From contig CAIIXF020000007.1 of the NCBI GenBank assembly GCA_903813345.2, forward strand, positions 34,378,538 through 34,442,537: DNA of 64,000 bases, written 5' to 3'. Origin of the DNA: Owenia fusiformis (taxonomy: Eukaryota; Annelida; Polychaeta; Sabellida; Oweniidae). Position numbers and translations under genes: made by a program. Positions 18,801-30,800 of the stretch are shown piece after piece. Each line of letters begins with the position of its first letter. The first letter of the stretch is position 1. The notes beneath the pieces are model-generated. The model saw only the letters and a program-made list of their open reading frames with translations. It did not search any database and had not been told where the DNA came from.

Positions 18801-21800
18801 TGGTGCAGCTGTGGCTACAACCAGTGGTGATGCAGCTGTGGCTTTAACAACCAGTGGTGATGCAACTGTGGCTACAACAACCAGTGGTGATGCAGCTGTG
18901 GCTTTAACAACCAGTGGTGATGCAACTGTGGCTACAACAACCAGTGGTGATGCAACTGTCGCTACAACAACCAGTGGTGATGCAGCTGTGGCTTTAACAA
19001 CCAGTGGTGATGCACCTGTGGCTACAACAACCAGTGGTGATGCAGCTGTGGCTATAACAACCAGTGGTAATGCAGGTGTGGCCATAACAACCAGTGGTGA
19101 TGCAGTTGTGGGTACAACAACCAGTGGTGATGCAGCTGTGGCTACAACCAGTGGTGATCCAGCTGTGGCTACAATAACCAGTGGTGATGCAGCTGTGGCC
19201 ATAACAACCAGTGGTGATGCAGTTGTGGGTACAACAACCAGTGGTGATGCAGCTGTGGCTACAACCAGTGGTGATCCAGCTGTGGCTACAATAACCAGTG
19301 GTGATGCAGCTGTGGCCATAACAACCAGTGGTGATGTAGCTGAGGGTACAACAACCAGTGGTGATGCAGCTGTGGCTATAACAACCAGTGGTAATGCAGC
19401 TGTGGGTACAACAACCAGTGGTGATGCAGCTGTGGCCATAACAACCAGTGGTGATGCAGTTGTGGGTACAACAACCAGTGATGATGCAGCTGTGGGTACA
19501 ACAACCAGTGGTGATGCAGCTGTGGGTACAACAACCAGTGGTGATGCAGCTGTGGGTACAACAACCAGTGGTGATGCAACTGTGGCTACAATAACCAGTG
19601 GTGATGCAGCTGTGACCATAACAACCAGTGGTGATGCAGCTGTGGGTACAACAACCAGTGGTGATGCAGGTGTGGCTACAACAACCAGTGCTTTGGCTAC
19701 AACTACCATTGATGGTTGTAAGTTTTTTTTTCAAAATACCATACAATTGTTAACTAATAAAATTGATATCTGTTATAGGTAAAGACATACAAGTAGCCTT
19801 GATGGCTTTTACAAGTACAGCATTTAACATACAAGTAACCATGATGGCCCATACAAGTTCTCGTACATGAAACAATAAATAAAAAATGTTGATTGATTTC
19901 AGCTTGTGGGGTATTTACAACTCAAACTGGCACACTGACTTCTCCAAACTATCCATCCAATTACCCATTCAATATGATATGTATCTGGACCATTCATGTC
20001 ACTGGGGGATCTGTTCGAATACAGTTCATTGACTTTGATGTACAATTTAAAACTGGCTGTATGTTTGATAACGTCAGGGTGAGACTAATATATTATTTCT
20101 TTAATAATGCCAATATTCCAGTTTTAGAAGAATAAGCAGAAAGGTAAACGAAAACAGTTCAATGAAACCCATTTTAATTGCGAAATGAATCAGTGACTTA
20201 TTCAACCTTTTATAAAAGTGTTAATTCTTCATAAATCATAAAAAATCATACGCTAACATTCTTACGATAATTCACACCAAAGTATTTTTGAATATGGGTA
20301 AGAGAAACTGGGAGCATATATAAGACATGGCTGCAATGCTACATATACAATGTCAATGTTAGAGAGTCAATTCGCTCCGTAGCTCAAGTGGTACAGCATA
20401 TAATCGATAGGTTGTGGGTTTGATTCCCACCGAGATGGAGTGACTTTTTCACATCAGCCCTTTATAGCATATATAATAGGATTTGATCAGAAGTGAAACG
20501 CTGCTACTCATACTTAAATAATAATTTGAATATCTTAGGTGTATGATGGTGACGTTCAAATCGCAAGGCTATGTGGCACAATGACTGACATCAATCCAGG
20601 CCCTTATATTTCAACAGGCAGTGTTGCTCGTGTGAGACTTTTCAGCGATAACAATAAAAGCCACAAAGGCTATTCATTGACCTGGGCCACCATTTAAAGG
20701 TATGTAACTGCAAATATCCTCAGTTCTCCACAATTTTCAATTCACTCTTTGTTCAAGATAGAGACCAGCCTCTAATATTACTTGCACTTTTTTGTTGATT
20801 TTATAAAAAAGAAGCTATGTCCATTTATCTATTGTTTCCTATTAAATGTTTCTTGTATGTCATTCTATTGCAGAAACCTAACCTTGGTGAAAGAATGCAT
20901 TCATGGCTATTAGAAGCAGACTGTAACATACAAGTAAAAGCCTTCATGGCTATTAGAAGCAGACTGTAACATACAAGTAAAAGCCTTCATGGCTATTAGA
21001 AGCAGACTGTAACATACAAGTAAAAGCCTTCATGGCTATTAGAAGCAGACTGTAACATACAAGTAAAAGCCTTCATGGCTATTAGAAGCAGACTGTAACA
21101 TACAAGTAAAAGCCTTCATGGCTATTAGAAGCAGACTGTAACATACAAGTAAAAGCCTTCATGGCTATTAGAAGCAGACTGTAACATACAAGTAAAAGCC
21201 TTCATGGATATTAGAAGTAGACTGTAACATACAAGTAAAAGCCTTCATGGCTATTAGAAGCAGACTGTAACATACAAGTAAAAGCCTTCATGGCTATTAG
21301 AAGCAGACTGTAACATACAAGTAAAAGCCTTCATGGCTATTAGAAGCAGACTGTAACATACAAGTAAAAGCCTTCATGGCTATTAGAAGCAGACTGTAAC
21401 ATACAAGTAAAAGCCTTCATGGCTATTAGAAGCAGACTGTAACATACAAGTAAAAGCCTTCATGGCTATTAGAAGCAGACTGCAACATACAAGTAAAAGC
21501 CTTCATGGCTATTAGAAGCAGACTGTAACATACAAGTAAAAGTATTTAAAAGTATTAGAAGTACAGAATGTAAAATACAAGTAACCATAACGCTATAACA
21601 AGTACAGATATAACATACAAGTAGCCATGATGGCTATTAGAAGTGCAGGTATTACATACAAGTAATCGTGTGGAATTACAAGTACATAATACAAGTAAAG
21701 AAGTAACCATCTGGAATTACAAGTTCCTTGCAAGAAAAAAAGGTTTTATGGTTGCAAAGGTGTTTCACTTCACAGATTCAACATATCTCACAGAACCTGG

Positions 21801-24800
21801 ACAAGCAATCTGGGATATCCTACTAAAAGAATCTCTAGCTACATGTATCTTACTATATAGTGCCATGACTACAGGTGACACTAGATTTAGAAATCCTCTT
21901 AGCAAATACAGTTCTGGTAATGTCAACCTAGCAATGGGGGGATGTGCCCTGGCAACAAAGGTTCTACTTGCATGGAAATTAAGTACTCGTATAGTATTTG
22001 CTTATTGTAAATATTTCTAAATATGAATCAAACAGCTAAGAGGGAGACTTTAATAGGAATGAATATAATCAAACGTATGTCTTAAGTAATCTGCTTTAGG
22101 TGATCATTATAAAAGGTGTAAAACTAAAATTCTATATACCTAAAACTTTCGCAGTTCTCAAAATCTTTGTTTTGTATTTAAGAGTGGGTTGATGGTTAAC
22201 AGTTAATTAGAATGAATTATGTGTATGTGTAGAATCGGGAGCAACCTTTGGGAAGGATGTGAATGTGCATTGTTATTTCTTTTACTTCTTAAATCTTAGT
22301 TCACCATTATACACATATAGGTGCAAGTAATATAAGTATATAAGGCCTAGTATATTCAATGGAAGAATGTCAGTTTATCTGTACTACATTATACATGCAA
22401 GAAAACAGGTATCTTTTGAGTAGAAAATGAATTTACATACATCCCCTATTAATTCAGGTTGAGTTTATATCTAATTAGTTCCAAGCAGTGTTTTATACTA
22501 TTAGCAATATTATTGAACACCCTGTAGATGTTGATCTAAGTGCTGTCAACAGACACAAGTAAAGCTTTGTGTTAAATATCATTAAAATATTATCACACAC
22601 CAACTCTGTTATTGTTAAAAACGTAAAAACGCAAATAAGGAAAAGATTACCTTCTAATGAATGGGTTGATGACAAGCCTTGTGTCAAGTCCAAATATTGC
22701 AAATGCGAAGAACCCTTGGCCAAAGTTAAAGACCCCATCTATGAACTCTAATTCCACATAGACACCCGAAGCCAGAGCGTTGCTACTTCCAAAAGTAAAA
22801 AGTCTCATCGAACAAAGAAACAAACCCTGAAAATGAAATAAAGTGCTATTAAAGTCAGTACATTGCAAGTCATTCATCATTTGAATTCTTGAAGATCCAG
22901 AGAAATAAATTACATAATTTTTAAGCCTGCTTTGGATGATATTTATTAAGTTCCCCCTTCACTATCATGAATGACCTTTCCCAGAATCCACTGAATGGTA
23001 GGTCATGGCAGAGAATGTTAAAGCAATAAGCAATGTATGTTGAAATACAAAAGTAGATCAAATCATATGGGCAGCCTACATCTTTGCATATATGCAGTCA
23101 GCAAACAGATCCAAATGTTATTCAATTCTACCCACCTTAATAAGTTATACTTACTAATGACGTAGAAAACATGAGCACCAAGAGAAACACCACATGTCTC
23201 ATTAATTGATATTCCTCCATTTCTTCAAGCACCAATTCATCACCTTCAAGGTTAACAGGGACACTTTCATACGACTGTATGGCACGACCACATTCCCGCC
23301 TCTGCTCTGTTGAGCACCCTGCATTGATGCTACACGTCTTATCAAGAATGTTGCTTTGCTCATTTGAGTCAGAGTCTTGACTATCAGCGCTGATCAGGCA
23401 TTTTCTGAATGGAACTATTTCTTCAATTGCAGCAGCTGGAAGTGCAAGTACATGTTTTTTGTGTATGGTTTTGCAAAAACTCTTACATTTTTGCTGGCAA
23501 CAAGTTTATGTAATCTTGATTTTCAAATTTCTGTGAGACAAATTTGTAGCACACAATAGTGTCATGTATCAACTATTATGGTTAATGTTGAAAAAACACC
23601 AACTAGACCACATAAATTGACATTAAAAGCAGTTTAAAGTACACATCCCTAAATAGGTATGTTCAAGTGTTCAATTCTTTAATGGATTTGAATTTTGTGG
23701 CTCCTGCCCCTCAGAATGTTCATAAACCCATTCAAAAATTTAAAAAAAACAAATACTTGTGATTATTCTACTTATATATCATAAAAGACAGCTGTCAAAC
23801 TAAGAACAAAGTGCAACAAAAATATAAAATAAAAAACTCATTTTTAGAAAGTGTGATATCAGAAAAGTAATAGATCATTGCTTCTATGGAGCCACCTTTT
23901 GACAGTAAACTTAACCCCTTTTTTGTTATAAATTAAACTAACCATCTCCGGAGCATGACTGATTTGCACATGGAGATTTCAGTCCATTTTGTCCTGGGCC
24001 ATTATTTGCTCCTCTCTGCCCTTTAAGGAGACTTTGCTCTTCCTCGTTCTGGACATCCTCCCTCTGTATGTGATCATGCTGTGTGAGTTTACGCTCATTA
24101 CGCATCTGGTAGACAAGACACACTATGGTCGTGAGAAGACAGATTGACAAGAATGCCACAGAGACAATAAGCTGGAAAGAAAAATCATTGTATATTGTAT
24201 ACAAAAATACTCCAAGCAAGAGCTGATCTAGCCTTAATCCAATCAGAATATGAAGGCAGAAACTCACGATAATACATTCTTATGATTCATTAATTACTAT
24301 TAAGACAATTTGAGATTTTTAGATCTTATTAGCAAAAACACTGTACAATACCATGTAGCAGGTTTGAGGATTATGTGACTATGAATAGATTTCTATGAAA
24401 CCAGTGAAGGACTGATCTTGAAAGATGGAATTTCAAGGTTTAATAAAAAGTGAGATTCATGTGAATAAGCCCCGTCGAGTTAGTGTAGCATGCCACACCA
24501 CTTGCATGACTTTGCTGCGATAATCACCAGGTCTAATTGAGGCCTCCATTCTACAATGTCTCTGGCCTATACAATCAATTCTGACATAGCTGAAGGTCTC
24601 TCGACCCCACCACTTTCTGGTCTAGATCCGAGGACTTTCCCCAAAGCATCAACAGTAAACAATACTCTCATGTAGCTTCGAAGCAAGTGTACATGACTCT
24701 CCTATTACACCCTAAAGAAAATGTCCTTATATATGGGATTTTTGTATTTTGACAAAAATATAGGATAATGCATTTGAATTATACAAATTGTTTGCTAGCT

Positions 24801-27800
24801 TTAACTTGTTACTTTCTCATTCCCTTTAGTTACTTCTCATGAGGGTAATGTCCACATGAAAGTGTTAACAATTTGAAAGAAGCCTTACTTTAAAAAAAGT
24901 TGAGATTGGATTTTTAAAACTGATTTTTTGCAAACTCAGCAATTTTTCTCTTTCTTCACAAATACAAAAATTTCAATGTTTCTTCACACAATGCTGCTAT
25001 TAAAGAGTGAACTGTTTTGAAAAATATATCAACCTGAAATAATGAAGACTAGTTAAATCATTTTTTTACAAAGTCAGCAATTTATTAAAAACAAGATTTT
25101 CTTTCATCATTTTCTTAACACTCTTTATATCAACATTCATAAAATCAACACTCCTTCATGTTAATATCTTAACTAAACTAACTTAAACTTGGGATAAATA
25201 AGGGTTATGTACTGTGAGGTTTTGGATATGGGGTTTATCCAGAGGGAGATATGCATATCTACCTGAGGGACCATAGGGGCCGAAGGTAGATGTGCATTTC
25301 TCATGAGGGATGAACCCAATATCCAAACCGACCGTACATAACTGCTTTATCCTATACCAAGTAGAGTCTTCTAATTTTCTTTCAATTTTTTTATTTTTTC
25401 AATTTTTTTCACATTTTCAAATTTGTTTTCTATTTTTTTCCTTTTTTTGAATTTTTTATTTATTTTTTTCACATTTTTTTCTTTTTTTTCAATTTTTCTT
25501 ATTTTTCAAATTTTTTTCGAAGCGGGAAGATATGCCCTGGAGCGGGAGATATGGCGGGAGATATGGAGGTTCAGGATATGGAAACCTCAAAATCAGGATA
25601 CGAGATATATCTTACCAACTTATCTCCCTAAAACTCTACTTGGCATAGGATAAATTGTTTTATTATACATTACTGATACACATTGTCTGACAGTCTATGC
25701 TTAATGTTCTTGCAAAAATAATTCTATTTGGAAGTTAGTGACCAGTGTCTCATAAGCCGACATTGGCTGGTGGTATTTTAACTATGTCCTACTAATATAT
25801 GTATTATTGTATCAGTGACACTTAAATAAAATATTTTAAACTTTTAAACTAAAAAATGTACAATTTGAAAAACTATTGAACTTGTATGATGGTTCAATTT
25901 CAAAATGAATTTTGGCTTGTTTTGCTGATCAAGCAATTTAATTCTAAATCAGCTTTTCTATTACATCAATACTTGTATACTTTTTGTGTATCCCTGAATA
26001 TTGTTAATAAAGTTTCACAAAATTGTCCTGTTTTGTACTCATAGGCTTCCTTAAAACAAGTCTGTAATGAAACACTGATTTGATGTATCAACAATGAAAT
26101 TAATCAGGAAGATCATTTACTTCTTCAGCACCATTTCTTTTACCAAGTTTGTATAGTTAACAATTTAGTTTACTAAATATGAGGCATACCTGGGCTTTGC
26201 CATACTGAAAGGAGGGGTCTTGGGTTCCTTCCCATGTACTCAGCATTATAACAAGACCTGTGCTCATAACAGGGGCACTGGAAACATAACAATAAATGGT
26301 ATACCACAACTACCAATTGAGGAGGAACTGGGTAAATGCACATCAAAAATTTCCTTGATATGATCCAAATATATATATATTCAAAAGACTTTTCATAACT
26401 AAATGTTATCAAATGAAACACATATCAATCAGAAAATAATTTGAGGCACAATGACATTTAGAAATTTATGAGTATATATTTTCAGAGACAATATCTTTCA
26501 CAAAAATAATATATCCAATATTACATTCTTAATCATCAAGGAATAACATCTAGGTTTCCACATAATTTGGGAGGAAATTTGAGAAATTGGGAAGTAATGT
26601 TTGAAAATGTCACAAAAATGAAATGCAGGAAAATGCCTAGTATTTACATGTAAACAAATCAATATAATCATAGCATATTCCCCATGCATCACCTACCCCC
26701 ATCCGATCAGCAGAAGCCAGGATTTGATCCTAAACAAGTAGCAAAGACTTCTACAGCGCAACACGCATAGTGCAATAGCTAACATAGCCATCCAGCTGCG
26801 CGTCCCAAGGACACCAATGAGAAATATGATAAACTGTACATAGTGCTGCCAGCTGCTACTTAAATTCAGAAAATGCCAAAGGATCATACCAAGACATGAA
26901 AAAGTCTGGAAATAAAGAAAATTGAATACTTATTAAAATAACTTGTGAAACATTGAATATAGGTGCAAGAGTTGTTGTATGTAGGGTCTCTTAAGATCTT
27001 CAGATCTAAAGTTTAGATCAAACTTGAAATATATACATTTATATATGTAATAATAAATATAGTATGAATTTATGCTTTCAACAGGGAGTTCTTTTTCAAG
27101 GGGCTTGACTTTTTCAGCAGAGTTCTTTGTAATTTCCCTGGGTCAATACATGAAAGCAAACAGGACACTTGAAAAGGTTCTTCCTTTTAATAAATATATA
27201 TATATTAATTAAAACAGGAACTTAAGTTAAACTACGAAGCTTTGTACAATGATATGGCATAATATTGGCAGGAAGTGATGGCATAAAAATGTTCATGCTT
27301 TTGTAAATGAAGTAAAACATATTAGAAATATTCTCATATCAATGCAAAAGCCTCATGAGTAGATAAATCCTATACCTGGGCTATGACAAGACATAGAGTG
27401 AATGAGTATGGAACACGTCGCCAGCGACCACTGAAGCATATTACTCCGATCACCCACAACTGCAAGGAAAGAACCATGGCATACATTATGGTAAATCTGT
27501 TATATTTTGAGCACATTTGACAATTTGAACATGAACATCATTAGCAAAATCATTTTGATCCTTTTTAGATCATTCCCAACATTTTTGTCAACTAGATCAT
27601 TAAATACAACTACATTTGATTCAAAGTGATATCCATGTCAAGGCGTTCAATTGCATCTTATGACGTCATAATTGCAAACTTTTCAATAATATTCCTTATA
27701 CCAAACTTCTTTTCATTTGTATAGTGATGATGAAAACCCTGGTCTTGGTAACTCACACTGCAAAGAATGCCCACAATGCTTATATCAAAGCAAGTCTCGT

Positions 27801-30800
27801 TGATCAGCTGTCCGTAATCATCTTTCTGGACCACTGGCAGCATAATCATTTTGGCAGAGACGAACATGAGCGGTGCTGAGAGAAATGTACACACAACTAC
27901 ACCAGTTGCCATCTGCAAAAATATAAACAGAATACATGTGAATGGCATGCAATGTTCTTGACAATGATGTTACACAAGGTTATAAAAGTTGTTATGGTAC
28001 ATTACATGCATGGTGGAATATGACTTTTTTTTATAGGAATAAATAATCATAGATAAATTCTAGGGTAAAAAGTTTGCAAATGGGGTATTACATGACATGA
28101 AAATAATGCATATAATGGCATTTTCTAAAAATGCTGAAATGATCAGCTTTCAGGGGCCAAAATATCCTGGCTATGGGGCTATAATATATATTTGAACATG
28201 ACTGTATTCACATTTCACAGCTTCTCTAAACTTCACCCGGTATTTATTCACCAATACAATACCTAGTCTGTACAAAGTGTTTCGTTCAGTGCACCTGAAG
28301 TAGGAAATGAAGTGATGATTTTGCATAATTTTGGTGAGTTTTCATGTTGAATCTTATTATAGACCTCAGATCAGGTATTATATTGAGTAATAAATACCTT
28401 AGGGCTAGGAACAAAAGCCTTCGAACCCCTCACTTCCTTTCTAAAGGCTAAAGTCATTCGGGTACAGAAAACATTTATGCCTAGGCATGTGGTATCTATT
28501 CATCAATATAATACCTGCTCTTTGGTCTATTATTTCTTAAATATTAGAATTTATTCTCACAGTGTCTACTGCAATAGCGTATTGTGTACTGTACACAAAC
28601 ACAGTTGGGGCTGTGGGAAATGTCCCATACAGAAAACCATACATCCCAAATGCCAAAGTTGCATTCCTCTCTCCACCTGCATCCATGGCAACTACTACCT
28701 CTCGTATAATGAATGGTAATAATAGCCTGAAATCAGAAATAACAAACTGTAAGGGACTAGCTTACCCTTAATTCTGTGGAAAACATGATGCTGCAAAGAA
28801 AACATGGAACGTGGAAAATGGCACCATTTGGTGTGAAACATGGTGAAAAAGATGAACTTTCCAAAAAAGACAAGTCATTAACGTGCAAAATGTCACCACC
28901 TGCCATTTGTTACAGGCATTGACCACTGAATATTAACTACTGAACACTGAACACCAACACCAATCACCTTCCACAAAAAAGTTGGAAACTAACAATATGT
29001 CGACCCTTGGGATGTTGACATATTAAAAGCAAGAGACTTGACCAATAGTGTGAATTACAAGGCTGAACATTATGTAGTATAACTGACTAATGGAGCTCTT
29101 ACAACATGGAACAATGTTAAAAACCTAATATGTGAATGCAAAGGTTTTATTACATACTTGTTTATATGAAAATTTGTATCCATGGATATGTCTGACAACT
29201 TACGTTTTAGCTATGATAAGAAGGGCTGGAGTTATCAGGCCTCTACCCAGTTGACCTGTTACCTTGCCAACCAGGCTAATACCCAGGTAAAACAAAGCTG
29301 TAGCACTGAATGAATCACCTGAAATTAATAATTAACCATAAAACATATGTGTGAACGCACCCTTTCCAATAGTTTAGTTTTGAGTTGCATTGACACTCTT
29401 TAAATTGGAGATAATCCTTTGATCTAGCGTTACCCAATCAGGATGGGTTGTTTGAAAAATTGTTATTGTTTTGGCTGCAGATATAATATATCAAACATTT
29501 CTATTCTAATAACATAGACAAATGAATGAAAAGAAACAAAATTATGTCATTAAATACTCACCTAAAATTTTTAGTATATCTGTTATAACAATTGGAACAT
29601 TACGTTTGAAGAGGAAATTCCCCATAATGCCTATGATGGTCATAAATACGATGGGATTTAGGATAACACCTTTCAGAACCTTCCCAACTGCAGATAGATT
29701 GTTCCCACGCTCATTAGGAGCGGACGTCTTCCAGTTCTGAAACTGTGAATAATAATTGCTTTGTTATCTGCAGTTAAACAATATGAATATTTTTAATTTT
29801 AATTTGCATTCTTAAATCGTGAAAAGATTTTCAGAACTGGACACAAGCCATAAATCAGTAAAAAAGGGGATTAATTTCATAAGACTTAATACGAGGGGTG
29901 ATTCAAAAGTAATGGACAAAATTTTATAGGCACGCTTACCTTTACCAGATTTGAATGAAACTTTGTACAAATAAAGATTAATCAATTATCTATTAGATGT
30001 TAAAATTTTATTAACTAAATTCAAATACATTTTGAGATAGAGCACTTCTCTTGGATCATGGTGCATACACCCGGAATCCATTTTTAAGGCTATTTTCATC
30101 ATAATAACAAATGGATTTTCAATGAAAAGTTTGCTGGTGCAATATATTTTGTAATGCAAGATGTATATGAAAAGCATATCGCAGTAAGTTCAATCCTTAC
30201 AATCCTTTGTACTGTAGAGTAGGACACATCTGTAATGGAACTTATTTCTCTCAGTGTCAATCTCCTGTCTGCATTTAGGATGGACTCTACATGGTGAATA
30301 GTGTTATCAGTGCGGCCAGTCTTGGGCCTTCCAGATCGCTTTAGATCTAAGACTCTCGTATCCCCTTCACTAAAGTGTTTGTACCATCGCTCAATGGCTT
30401 GCCTTGACAAGGCCTTGTCTCCATGTGTCTCTTTTATTTTCTTGACAACTGCCTGCCTTGTCTCTCCAGTAGCTACCAAATATTCAATAACAATCCTTTG
30501 CTTAACTTTGATTTGTTGTAAAGTAGACATTTCTTGGATGTGTGTGAGTCTAAGAGTCTGATCTACTTTCTGACTCACTGTGACTCATCATTCTTAGAAA
30601 TATCATTGTGATGTCATAGCACAATTGGTTGCTGAATTTAGAACTCAACAGCAAACACATGGGCATGTGAGTCTTGCTTGACAATTGCATTACCATGCTT
30701 GTTAGACATATCATGTGTGGTAATTGAGTCATTAAAACGAAATCAAGCAAAAATGACAAAAACATTCAATTATAATTAAAAAACCGATTCCACCCATGCT

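Noticed and set aside
18768-19746. Long minus-strand ORFs (up to 313 codons) over the mucin-like repeat
   Set aside because: They are antisense shadows of a 30-bp repeat that keeps all frames open; no splice or start context supports them, while the plus frame joins PAN and CUB exons in phase.
20373-20442. Functional tRNA gene
   Set aside because: A and B boxes are present but spaced too closely and the anticodon stem does not pair; better explained as a SINE or tRNA pseudogene.
21643-22020. 125-codon plus-strand ORF after the 43-bp array
   Set aside because: It starts inside degenerate repeat sequence, has no ATG at its start, no recognised domain and no splice partners in phase.
23395-23435. 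Alternative acceptor (CATTCAG) for the GPR155-like exon near 23.4 kb
   Set aside because: It leads to an in-frame stop; the acceptor CTTGCACTTCCAG gives an open exon in the right phase.
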